From positions 18,665 through 82,664 of the forward strand of contig JALZWM010000018.1 of NCBI GenBank assembly GCA_023300105.1: 64,000 bases of DNA. Reading direction: 5' to 3'. Each line of letters starts with the position of its first letter. Positions within the stretch are counted from its first letter, which is position 1. Position numbers and translations under genes: made by a program. Below the pieces are notes generated by a model, which was not told the DNA's origin, did no database searches, and saw only the letters and a program-made list of their open reading frames with translations. Shown piece by piece: positions 10,497 to 19,895 of the stretch. The DNA comes from Hellea sp. (lineage in GTDB: Bacteria > Pseudomonadota > Alphaproteobacteria > Caulobacterales > Maricaulaceae).

Positions 10497-11042
10497 ATGG
10501 GAAACACAGTTTTACGTGATGTTATAGTTATTGGTGTTCTTGGAACAGGCGTAGCCCTCGGGTTTGCGAATAAAGAACAACTTTATGCAACCGCAGGATT
10601 AACACGGCCAACTGCGCCTGTTGAGACAGTTGCGATTACGAAACCAATACCCACCCCAACAAGCCAGCGCGGTAGTGTCGTCTCTATTCTCAAGTCTCGC
10701 GATGATGGCCAATTTTGGACGGATGCTCGCGTTAATAGCGGTCATGTACGTTTCCTCATTGATACGGGCGCATCATCTGTTGCCCTCACTTTGAATGATG
10801 CAAAAAAAGCTGGTATACGTACGCGTGATTTAAAATATAATGTCCCAATCGCAACAGCCGGCGGACGAAATATGGCCGCTTATGTTGAATTAAAATCTAT
10901 TTCCGTGGGCGCGATAACCTTACGCAATGTCCGGGCATTGGTCGTGCCAGAAGGTCTTAATACATCCCTTCTTGGCATGACCTATCTAGGGCAATTACAA
11001 AAGGTCGAAGCCACTCCTAATGCTTTACTTCTACGGCTTTAG
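10497..11042 (+). CDS. Retropepsin-like aspartic protease, TIGR02281 / clan AA family
   Basis: FLIDTGASSVALT active site motif, N-terminal TM, C-terminal LLGMTYLGQL. Confidence 0.88.
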   Translation: MGNTVLRDVIVIGVLGTGVALGFANKEQLYATAGLTRPTAPVETVAITKPIPTPTSQRGSVVSILKSRDDGQFWTDARVNSGHVRFLIDTGASSVALTLNDAKKAGIRTRDLKYNVPIATAGGRNMAAYVELKSISVGAITLRNVRALVVPEGLNTSLLGMTYLGQLQKVEATPNALLLRL

Positions 11043-11049
11043 CACGGGT

Positions 11050-11895
11050 TTAAAATAAAGCCTTACGAACCATATTGATCGAGACCAACGCTAAAAAAAT
11101 CCCAAATATCATTTTAAGTTTCCTTTGATTTGTCTTGTGAGCTACACGCGCTCCCAATGGTATGAACAATACAGATGTTAAAGCCACCAAGACAAATCCC
11201 AATATATTCACATAACCCAATGATAATGGCGGGCGGCCCGTAAGACCCCAACCGCTAAGAATAAACCCAAGTGTCGCAGGTATTGAAATAAACATACCTA
11301 TGCCAGACGCCGTACCAATAGCCATGTGAATTGTCTTGCCGCAAATTGCCATAAGGGTCACAGAGAAAGCCCCCCCGCCAATACCCATAATTGCGGAAAG
11401 AGATCCAATTGACATCCCCCCGATAGGAATAGCTGCCCCGCCAGGCAGAGTCTCTCGCCACCTCCAATCTGGACGGCCAAAGATAAATTGCATCGAAATC
11501 ATAGACATGATGAGTCCAAATATAAGTGTCAGTTGCGCGCCAGAAATATATTTCGCAAAAACCGCCGACGCGAATAAAGCCCCAACACCGATCCATAGCC
11601 CCCAGCTTTTATACTTCTTGGAAGGCCACAAAATATTCCACTCCACCGCACCGTACTTATGGTGTGACGTCACTGATCTTATAGAACTTACAATAATCAC
11701 AGCCGACGATGTCGCGACCGCAGAATGCATAATAGTTGCTTCAGGATAGCCTAGAGCTTCGAAAACAAAATAAAACGCAGGCACCATAACGGCGCCGCCG
11801 CCAATCCCAAAAAGTCCCGCACTAAATCCGGCTGCACAACCCGTGGTCAACAAAACCAAAGTAAGTCTTATTAAATCAGGATTTATTTCCATCAA
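11050..11895 (-). CDS. TauE/SafE family sulfite exporter / permease
   Basis: Multi-TM; GLFGIGGGAVMVPAF and IMGIGGGAFSVTLM repeats typical of TauE/SafE. Confidence 0.92.
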   Translation of the reverse strand: MMEINPDLIRLTLVLLTTGCAAGFSAGLFGIGGGAVMVPAFYFVFEALGYPEATIMHSAVATSSAVIIVSSIRSVTSHHKYGAVEWNILWPSKKYKSWGLWIGVGALFASAVFAKYISGAQLTLIFGLIMSMISMQFIFGRPDWRWRETLPGGAAIPIGGMSIGSLSAIMGIGGGAFSVTLMAICGKTIHMAIGTASGIGMFISIPATLGFILSGWGLTGRPPLSLGYVNILGFVLVALTSVLFIPLGARVAHKTNQRKLKMIFGIFLALVSINMVRKALF

Positions 11896-12890
11896 GCCGC
11901 AGTCCTAAATTTTTGCAAGGCATCAAAGCCACTTCGAATAATTTCAGACGGCATTCCAGTGGACATGTTTTCACTTAGGGTCCGTCGCCAAAGCCGCGCA
12001 CCAGACTGTCCCGCATAAAGTCCCATGATATGGCGAATAAGAGCCTTAGTAGATCTATCCGTATCCTGAACGCTTTCCGCATAAGCTATGAGTTCGTGGA
12101 CAATTTCTTCGCGTGTTATCACGCTTTTTTCCGCTCCATATACAGCTTCATCAATTCCGCGAAGCATCCATGGGTCATGATAAGCCGCGCGCCCGAACAT
12201 CACGCCGTCTAATCCTTTGGATGCCGCGCTAGCCTCTTCTATTGTTTTGAGACCGCCGTTTAAAACAATTTCTAGCATTGGGTATTGCACTTTAATCTTA
12301 TGAACCAAATCATAATCCAGCGGAGGAACATCACGGTTTTCTTTGGGTGATAGGCCTTTGAGCCAAGCCTTGCGCGCGTGTATTATAAAATGCCTACAGC
12401 CCGCCGCAGCAACTTTTTCAATAAATTCAGGCAAAGTCTCATCAAGATTCTGATTATCAATACCGAGTCGGCACTTTACCGTCACAGGAATATCAACAGC
12501 CTCCGACATCGCGCTAAAACATTCTGCTACAAGATCAGGTTCTGCCATCAAGCACGCTCCAAAACTTCCAGATTGAACGCGGTCAGACGGACAGCCAATA
12601 TTAATATTGATTTCATCATAACCAAAATCTTCACCAATTTTGGAGGCTTCTGCGAGCTTATCAGCTTCGCTACCGCCGATCTGCAGAGCTACAGGATGCT
12701 CTGCTGTATTAAACCCAATCAAATAATCGCGGTTGCCATGAATGACTGCATTGGCGGTCACCATTTCCGTATAAAGCAAAGCACGCCGAGATAACCGCCG
12801 GTGAAACCAACGACAATGACGGTCTGTCCAATCCATCATGGGCGCGACGCTGACTGTAAAATTATCATTTTTGTTATTAACGTCTTGCAT
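11892..12890 (-). CDS. dusA: tRNA-dihydrouridine synthase A (ORF extends to 12959; start more likely MQDVNNKN at 12890)
   Basis: VAPMMDWTDRHCRWFHRRLSR, NINIGCPSDRVQSGSFGACLM. Confidence 0.92.
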   Translation of the reverse strand: MQDVNNKNDNFTVSVAPMMDWTDRHCRWFHRRLSRRALLYTEMVTANAVIHGNRDYLIGFNTAEHPVALQIGGSEADKLAEASKIGEDFGYDEININIGCPSDRVQSGSFGACLMAEPDLVAECFSAMSEAVDIPVTVKCRLGIDNQNLDETLPEFIEKVAAAGCRHFIIHARKAWLKGLSPKENRDVPPLDYDLVHKIKVQYPMLEIVLNGGLKTIEEASAASKGLDGVMFGRAAYHDPWMLRGIDEAVYGAEKSVITREEIVHELIAYAESVQDTDRSTKALIRHIMGLYAGQSGARLWRRTLSENMSTGMPSEIIRSGFDALQKFRTAA

Positions 12891-13007
12891 GGACTTGCAG
12901 GTAAATGAAAAATTAACGCGCGTCCACATTCCAATGAACGCGCAGCCTATGAAATACACCAGCTAATGACGGTTCCCAATGACTGACAAATAAGTCATAA
13001 GCCGCGC

Positions 13008-13466
13008 ATGCATATCTATATTGACGCCGATGCCTGCCCTGTACGGGAAGAAACTTATAAAGTCGCCAGACGGCACAATGTTCCTGTTACTGTCGTGAGT
13101 AATTCTTTTTTACGCGTACCGCCTGAACCCCTTATAAAGTTCATCGCTGTCTCCGATAGTTTTGACGCAGCTGATGATTATATCGCCGAACGTTCTGATA
13201 GTGTATGCGTTGTCATTACTTCTGATATTTTACTCGCTGAGCGTTGCCTTAAAAACGGAGCCTCTGTGTTAGCCTCTAATGGGAAGCCTTTCACCATGGA
13301 CTCAATCGGCGGAGCGATTGCAACGCGGGCAATTATGGCAGACCTCCGCGCGGGAGCTGACATGCCCAACCTTGGCGGCCCGCCGCCATTTACTCATAAA
13401 GACCGTTCCAAATATTTAGAAACACTTCATGTGACGCTCGAGCGGTTAAAACGCGTAGGAAAATAA
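13008..13466 (+). CDS. YaiI/YqxD family protein (DUF188)
   Basis: IYIDADACPVREETYKVARR, VVITSDILLAERCLKNGA. Confidence 0.93.
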   Translation: MHIYIDADACPVREETYKVARRHNVPVTVVSNSFLRVPPEPLIKFIAVSDSFDAADDYIAERSDSVCVVITSDILLAERCLKNGASVLASNGKPFTMDSIGGAIATRAIMADLRAGADMPNLGGPPPFTHKDRSKYLETLHVTLERLKRVGK

Positions 13467-13567
13467 GATAAAAAATAACGAGCAAAAAACAAAGACTTTG
13501 CTTAATTCATAATTGACCCGTAGTAACCTGCCCCTATGTTGTCGCGACTTTCTAAGGACTTTAAAAT

Positions 13568-14398
13568 ATGACCGCTCTTAATCTTGAAAAATCTATTGTA
13601 GCTGCGTGGGAAAACCGTGCCGACTTAACACCTGATACAAAAGGCGAATATCGCGATGCTGTTGAGACGGCAATCATGGGACTTGATAGCGGAACAATGC
13701 GGGTTGCAGAAAAAAACAACAATAATGATTGGATTGTTCATCAATGGCTTAAGAAGGCTGTCCTTCTCGGCTTTCGTCTCAACGCTAACGGCTTGATGAG
13801 CGGCTCTTCAAATGGCGGTAACTGGTGGGACAAAGTCCCCTCAAAATTCGAAGGTTGGGGCGAAAAAGAATTTCAAAAAGCAGCTTTTCGCGCCGTCCCT
13901 AATTGCGCCGCACGCCGCGGTAGTTTCATCGCACCCAATGTCGTACTTATGCCAAGCTACATAAATATTGGTGCCTATGTCGATGAAGGTACAATGGTTG
14001 ATACGTGGACAACCGTTGGTTCTTGCGCTCAAATCGGCAGAAACTGTCACCTCTCTGGCGGCGTTGGTATTGGCGGAGTCTTGGAACCTCTGCAAGCCAA
14101 CCCTACAATTATTGAAGATAACTGCTTTATCGGCGCGCGCTCAGAAATAGTCGAAGGCGTAATTATCCGCGAAGGCGCAGTTCTAGCAATGGGCGTTTAC
14201 CTTTCTCAATCAACAAAAATTTATAACCGCGCGACAGGCGAAATTTCTTTCGGCGAAGTGCCTGCCTATTCTGTTGTTGTTCCCGGATCTCTACCCTCCA
14301 AAGACGGAAGTCATAATCTGAACTGTGCCGTTATTGTGAAAACAGTCGATGCGCAAACACGGTCAAAAACAGGCGTAAATGAATTGCTCAGAGATTAG
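13568..14398 (+). CDS. dapD: 2,3,4,5-tetrahydropyridine-2,6-dicarboxylate N-succinyltransferase
   Basis: Left-handed beta-helix; [42 protein letters not shown]. Confidence 0.97.
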   Translation: MTALNLEKSIVAAWENRADLTPDTKGEYRDAVETAIMGLDSGTMRVAEKNNNNDWIVHQWLKKAVLLGFRLNANGLMSGSSNGGNWWDKVPSKFEGWGEKEFQKAAFRAVPNCAARRGSFIAPNVVLMPSYINIGAYVDEGTMVDTWTTVGSCAQIGRNCHLSGGVGIGGVLEPLQANPTIIEDNCFIGARSEIVEGVIIREGAVLAMGVYLSQSTKIYNRATGEISFGEVPAYSVVVPGSLPSKDGSHNLNCAVIVKTVDAQTRSKTGVNELLRD

Positions 14399-14420
14399 AG
14401 TCCTCTACAATTAAATACGT

Positions 14421-16301
14421 TTAAGGAAGTGCATCCTCGATATTGTTTAACAGCGTATCCAGAATTTTTTCTTGCTTGCTCCACACAGGTTGGCTTGATG
14501 TCGGAAGTGCTGTTTTCGGCATATCCTTAAGCGCTGTCTCCATATAATCCTTCCAGATTAGCGCAGGAATTGAGCCCCCCGTGACTTTATCCATTGGCGT
14601 AAAGTCATCTGCCCCAACCCACACTCCCGTCACGATATCTGGCGCATAACCCACAAACCAAGCATCTCGGAAATCATTCGTTGTTCCAGTTTTACCCGCA
14701 ACATCGCGGCCCTGTATAAACGCGCGCCGTCCTGTGCCCTGCGAAACAGTGCGGCTCATGATACGGTTCATATACCCAAGGTTTTCAGGCGTAATAACGC
14801 GGGGGTTATCAGGGCGTTGATAATCATAAAGTGGCGTACCATTCACTGTAGAAACAGACAAAATACCATAAGGCGTCGCCATTTTTCCATAATTTGAAAA
14901 CGGTAAATAGCTCGCTGTTAATTTAAGCGGTGTTGTCCCCTGCGCGCCAAGCGATAAACTCCGCAGCGGTTGAAGGTCAGTTAGGCCAAAATCAGCAGCT
15001 GTTTGAATAACGGCGTCTCGGCTAATCTCTTCGCCGAGATTTACAGCGACTGTATTAATCGATCTCCTAAAGGCGGTCTCTAACGTCATTTTTCCTTTAA
15101 AGTCTTCAGAAAAGTTCTCTGGTGCCCAATCCCCTATTTCAACCGCTTTATCTTCGCGGCTATCCCACGGCGTGAGGCCTGCCCGAAAAGCCGCTAAATA
15201 GACAAAGGGTTTAAACGCAGAACCTGGTTGACGATTTGATTGAACGGCGCGGTTAAACTGACTCTCGGAATAAGCATTACCGCCAATCATCGCTATAACG
15301 CCTCCCGTGCCGTCCAAAGAAACTAAAGCAGCTTGTGAAGCATTACGTTTTGGATCAAGACGGACACTCACCGCCTCGCTCGCTTTTAACTGCGCGTCAA
15401 AATCAAGTGTGGTTTGTACCACCATATCTTGGGCAGGTGTTCCGACAACGCGTTCAAGTTCAGGCCAAATCCAATCCACAAAATATTGTGCGCTATTATC
15501 TGATTGCGGACGGCGAATATTAATTGGGTCAGTGAGTGAACGGTAATGAGTATATTCATTAATCAGGTTTTGCTTAGCCATCACATCCAAAACAACAGCT
15601 GTACGCCTTGCCGAAGCTTCAGGCGCTGAGATGGGACTATAGCGCGAGGGCGCTTTTAAAAGACCAGCCATCATCGCGGCTTCGGCTATTGTGAGCTCTG
15701 AGGCTGGCTTGCCCAAATAACGTTTGCTCGCTGCTTCTAATCCCCAAGCTCCACTGCCAAAATAAACGCGCGAGAGATACATCTCTAAAATTTCGTCTTT
15801 AGTAAAAGCCTGTTCAAGCCAAATCGAAAGCATCACTTCTTGAGCTTTACGCGTTAGTGTTTTTTCAGGTGTTAGAAATACATTTTTAGAAAGCTGTTGT
15901 GTCAGCGTAGAACCACCTTCTACATAACGGCCTGCTTTAACATTTTTTACCATCGCTCGGGTTAGAGCTTTAAGGTCAAGGCCGATATGACTCCTAAAAC
16001 GACGGTCTTCGGTCGCCGTAATAGCGCCCGGAACATGAGGTGGAAGATTGGCCAATTTTACGCGCGGCGCAGAAGACGCGCCTCGCACTAAAATATCACG
16101 GCCATAACGGTCAACTATTTGAATACTGACGGGACGGTTCGCTTTCCAAAGCGTTTCAGCAGACGGCATATCTTTGGACGCAACCGCAACTGCGCAAAGC
16201 ACAAGCATCCCTGCGCCGTATCCAATCGCCGATAAAACAATCATCGCGTGCCGCGCGGAGGGTTTCAATTTTCGAAGTACGGGTTTCACAAATTTTGCCA
16301 C
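14421..16301 (-). CDS. PBP1-type bifunctional penicillin-binding protein (transglycosylase/transpeptidase)
   Basis: ATEDRRFRSHIGLD, EGGSTLTQQLSKN, RQPGSAFKPFVYLAAF, AGKTGTTNDFRDAWFVGY. Confidence 0.93.
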   Translation of the reverse strand: MAKFVKPVLRKLKPSARHAMIVLSAIGYGAGMLVLCAVAVASKDMPSAETLWKANRPVSIQIVDRYGRDILVRGASSAPRVKLANLPPHVPGAITATEDRRFRSHIGLDLKALTRAMVKNVKAGRYVEGGSTLTQQLSKNVFLTPEKTLTRKAQEVMLSIWLEQAFTKDEILEMYLSRVYFGSGAWGLEAASKRYLGKPASELTIAEAAMMAGLLKAPSRYSPISAPEASARRTAVVLDVMAKQNLINEYTHYRSLTDPINIRRPQSDNSAQYFVDWIWPELERVVGTPAQDMVVQTTLDFDAQLKASEAVSVRLDPKRNASQAALVSLDGTGGVIAMIGGNAYSESQFNRAVQSNRQPGSAFKPFVYLAAFRAGLTPWDSREDKAVEIGDWAPENFSEDFKGKMTLETAFRRSINTVAVNLGEEISRDAVIQTAADFGLTDLQPLRSLSLGAQGTTPLKLTASYLPFSNYGKMATPYGILSVSTVNGTPLYDYQRPDNPRVITPENLGYMNRIMSRTVSQGTGRRAFIQGRDVAGKTGTTNDFRDAWFVGYAPDIVTGVWVGADDFTPMDKVTGGSIPALIWKDYMETALKDMPKTALPTSSQPVWSKQEKILDTLLNNIEDALP

Positions 16302-16454
16302 GTAATAGAGTTAATCAGAATTAACCTTATGCCAAAAGAAGATTAAGCAGGCGTGAACTGCGCGGTTAAATAATCGAGTTCAAAGTGAATTGCGACGTTG
16401 TGAAAGGGAACAAAAAGCGGCAATCCGTCGCTTATTAAACCTATAACTAACTAT

Positions 16455-16483
16455 AGCCGCAATATCGAATAGATGTTGCGGCT
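16455..16483 (-). terminator. Hairpin AGCCGCAATAT-N7-ATGTTGCGGCT just downstream of the antiporter stop (weak U-tract)
   Basis: Inverted repeat, 10 of 11 bp paired. Confidence 0.45.
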
Positions 16484-16484
16484 C

Positions 16485-18428
16485 CTAAGACGGAAGTGGG
16501 GCCGCTGGGCCTGCTAGGCCTGGTTCTTTTGCGCCTGCGCCGCGGTTATCCTTATCTTTGACAGGACAGAAACTTAGTACTGTTGAGCCTGCTGCGCGGG
16601 CTTCTTTGCCCGGTTGGATAAAGTCGAGGCCGTTAGGTGTCTTCGCCAAAACCAAGTCCAAATCATCGCCGCGGTCTCTGTAGAGATCATCGAGCGTATA
16701 TTCCTCAGACAAAGTTGTTGAACGGAAACGCCAGCCGCCCCACCAGTCACGGGTAAGCGCATCAAAGCTACGCCCGCGTGATGTCAGCGTACGTCCGCGT
16801 GATGTAAAGGCAATCGTATCCGCATCATCCTCGTCATTTTCTTGCGAGGTTAGTTGGAACACACGGTGGCGGCCAAGCTCTGGCGCGAACTCAACACAGA
16901 CCAAGGCATTATAGGCATCATTCGGCGTCGCAGCGATAAGATGATTAAAGGCTGAATGGTCAAGACGAAAATCTGCGTTCTCGGAGAGAACTTCGCCGTA
17001 AAATGTTTGGTGCCCTTCGAGGCGCGCGCCGCGAAGACGCCGCCAATTCGTATCCGCTACGAGAACTTTAACATCCATTTCTTTAAGCGCCTTCGCAAGC
17101 CCCAATGACCAAGGGTTCGCACCGACAATCATAACGCCGTCGCCACCGCCAGCCGCTAAATCAAGTGATTTTGAAATGGGGCCAATGAAAAAGCCTGCAA
17201 ATAGAACTGTTGCGAAAACAAGCGCAAAAGCTAGCGGCACGAAGAGTGCGCCTTCTGGACGGCCAATGGCCGTAAGTTCGGCTGCGAAAAGACCTGCCAC
17301 AGCCACAGCCACAACACCGCGCGGGGCAATGAAACTAATTAAGAGCGATTCTTTCCAATGCAGGCCCGACCAAAGTGTCGAGAGCATAACAGCGACAGGG
17401 CGCACAACAAGCATCATCGTCAAGACGAAGGCGCCAACGCGCCATTCTGTCAAGAACGCTTTGAGCACATCAGGAGTTAGAGTAGCGGTCAGGATAACAA
17501 AAACGCCAGAGACCAAAATAATCGCAATGGTTTCTTTAAAGCGGCGCATTTCGACCATCGCTGCAAATTTCGTATTGGCCATGGTCATACCCATCGCAGT
17601 CACAGCCAAAAGCCCTGTTTCATCAGCCATCGCATTGGCAAGTACGTAAATTGCGAGAACCCAAGCCATAACAACAGGGGCTTTAAGGTACTCTGGAATA
17701 TGGCCTTGACGGAAAGCCCAAGCCAAACCATAGCCAGAGACAATACCAATAATGCCGCCAAATAAAGCAGCAAACGTTAGCTTACAAAAAACCCAAAACA
17801 TCGAGGCTTCGGTGAGAGAGAAGCGAATAAATTCATACCCTCCAACCGCAAAAAGTGCGCCGAGTGGGTCATTAACAATTCCTTCCCATTTTAAAACATT
17901 AGCTGGACGTGATTTCAAATGAGCTTGGCGTAAGAGCGGCATAATCACAGTCGGTCCTGTCACAACAAATAACCCACCAACCATGGCAGATATATCCCAA
18001 GGTAAGCCAACGATATAATGAGAAGCACAGGTCCCAAGAACCCAAGCGATAGGCGCTGCCAAAACAACCATACGAATTACAGCATTACGCGCATCACCTA
18101 AATCTTTTAAGCTTAGCGTCATACCACCTTCAAAAAGGATAATCGCAACAGCCAGTCCAATCATAGGACGATAGAGATCCGCAAAGTCATTGATAGGGTC
18201 AAGCCTGAAGAGCTCGAGACCATGTTCAATAGGGGCAGGCAAAGAAAAACCTAAAAGCCAGCCAATAAGCGGTCCAAATATCAAACCAGCGATAGCCATA
18301 AGAACAATAGCTGGACGTTGAATTTTCCATGCAAGCCATTGCGCGCCAATTCCAAGAATCCCAATTAAGGCAATTTTGAAAGGGAGCATGTTTACAACAT
18401 GATGAGCAGCATCTGCAGCAGAAGCCAT
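16485..18428 (-). CDS. Cation:proton antiporter (CPA1/NhaP type) with C-terminal TrkA-N-like domain
   Basis: About 12 TM segments, GVVAVAVAGLFAAEL, then GVMIVGANPWSLGLAKALKEMDVKVLVAD nucleotide-binding fold. Confidence 0.88.
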   Translation of the reverse strand: MASAADAAHHVVNMLPFKIALIGILGIGAQWLAWKIQRPAIVLMAIAGLIFGPLIGWLLGFSLPAPIEHGLELFRLDPINDFADLYRPMIGLAVAIILFEGGMTLSLKDLGDARNAVIRMVVLAAPIAWVLGTCASHYIVGLPWDISAMVGGLFVVTGPTVIMPLLRQAHLKSRPANVLKWEGIVNDPLGALFAVGGYEFIRFSLTEASMFWVFCKLTFAALFGGIIGIVSGYGLAWAFRQGHIPEYLKAPVVMAWVLAIYVLANAMADETGLLAVTAMGMTMANTKFAAMVEMRRFKETIAIILVSGVFVILTATLTPDVLKAFLTEWRVGAFVLTMMLVVRPVAVMLSTLWSGLHWKESLLISFIAPRGVVAVAVAGLFAAELTAIGRPEGALFVPLAFALVFATVLFAGFFIGPISKSLDLAAGGGDGVMIVGANPWSLGLAKALKEMDVKVLVADTNWRRLRGARLEGHQTFYGEVLSENADFRLDHSAFNHLIAATPNDAYNALVCVEFAPELGRHRVFQLTSQENDEDDADTIAFTSRGRTLTSRGRSFDALTRDWWGGWRFRSTTLSEEYTLDDLYRDRGDDLDLVLAKTPNGLDFIQPGKEARAAGSTVLSFCPVKDKDNRGAGAKEPGLAGPAAPLPS

Positions 18429-18462
18429 AATTACAACCTTAAACGAATCTTATAAAGCTAAA

Positions 18463-18984
18463 CTAAGTGTCAACGCGCATAATATCAAACCCGATATCAT
18501 TATTGCCGTAACTACCATTATCATACTGATCAACACGACCTTCGAACCAATTCATCAAATGCTCATAAATGCTTTCATAAAACTTTGTGAGGTTTTCTTC
18601 AGTGGGCGGCAGTGACAAATCAGCTTCACGGCCTTCATCAACATGGATATACATTTTATCACCTTCTTTGCGGCATGTCAGAACGAGCCGCATAAAATCA
18701 CCTTCGCCCGAAATATTAATGGCGAGACCAAAGCTAATAGGTTCAAGCGGTAAAAATCCTTTGCCTGTCACCGAGAAAGCACCAGATCGGTAATTCTGGG
18801 ACGTAAAGGGACCTTGAGGCGGGACAAGGAAGACACATTGCTTATCACTGTCTAACCACTCACACAGTCCGTTACGAATTTGTTCAGCAACTGACCTTAT
18901 CTGTGCATAGTTATCAAAGCTTCTTTCGCCGTAAATTTTGGCAGCGGCTGAAACTTGTGTCAGGCGTGAGGGTGATTTGGGCAT
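18463..18984 (-). CDS. Conserved hypothetical protein
   Basis: Intact 173-aa ORF with no competing ORF of similar quality; no family recognised. Confidence 0.6.
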   Translation of the reverse strand: MPKSPSRLTQVSAAAKIYGERSFDNYAQIRSVAEQIRNGLCEWLDSDKQCVFLVPPQGPFTSQNYRSGAFSVTGKGFLPLEPISFGLAINISGEGDFMRLVLTCRKEGDKMYIHVDEGREADLSLPPTEENLTKFYESIYEHLMNWFEGRVDQYDNGSYGNNDIGFDIMRVDT

Positions 18985-19121
18985 GCTTACCTTTCGTATA
19001 TTATGGCATTAATGCCATTTTGAAACGCTTTATCCAAGACCAAATATGCCGCTGTTACACAGCTCGCTTATAAATGGCACAGCTCTTGCTCTTTACCTTA
19101 TTAGACGTGTTTGGAGAGAAA

Positions 19122-19895
19122 ATGACCCAATTTATAGCAAAAGTTACCCTTATTGCAGGCATAACTGCCTCAATGACAGGCTGTGCTCAAATGAGTTTTG
19201 TTGGGGATAATTTATGGGGTTTCACCAAATCGACCGCAAATTTTGCAACAAAGCCCGTTACTGGCCTCTTACGACCTGCTCCATCTCAAGGTTATATTTT
19301 TGAAACTACGCCAAAACCCTATCAAATTATATCTTCGCAACACCAAGTCAAAAACGATTTTGCTACAAACGGAGGATTCGATAATCGCGAGAGAGTTGTT
19401 ATTTCGAAATTGAATCACCTCTCTGTGCCGCAAACACAGAATTACCGCAATATCGCGCAGCTCCCTACAAATAATTATCGCGCCAATCAACACCAACCTG
19501 TGCGGTATCAAACACCTAGTTTACAGCGGGCTTCAAAACCATCTTACCGCACCACTCATAAAACCAGACGGATTAGTGGCCTCATACCCCGGCGTATTGT
19601 TAGACGTCCATACAAACCTCAAGAAAACCCACAGTTTCGGAATAATAGCTACACACGCACACAAATTCAGGCTGAAAGTCACGCAGAAAATCAGGTACAA
19701 AGTAATCAAGACATTTCATTCGTTAAAATTGGCGGTGGGTCTAATATGAGTGATTGGACATCATGTCAGCAACAATCAGGAAGCTATTATCAAATGACTA
19801 AAACAAGTTACCGCATTGACCCAAATTTCGAAAATTGTATGCGAGGCAAAGGTTATAAACTGGAAAGTGAAGCCAAAGATGAATTAAATTTATAA
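19122..19895 (+). CDS. Hypothetical lipoprotein (ORF track start 19074; likely start MTQFIAKV at 19122)
   Basis: Signal peptide with lipobox (ASMTGC), Asn/Gln/Tyr/Arg-rich middle, C-terminal Cys-containing motif FENCMRGKGYKLE. Confidence 0.6.
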   Translation: MTQFIAKVTLIAGITASMTGCAQMSFVGDNLWGFTKSTANFATKPVTGLLRPAPSQGYIFETTPKPYQIISSQHQVKNDFATNGGFDNRERVVISKLNHLSVPQTQNYRNIAQLPTNNYRANQHQPVRYQTPSLQRASKPSYRTTHKTRRISGLIPRRIVRRPYKPQENPQFRNNSYTRTQIQAESHAENQVQSNQDISFVKIGGGSNMSDWTSCQQQSGSYYQMTKTSYRIDPNFENCMRGKGYKLESEAKDELNL

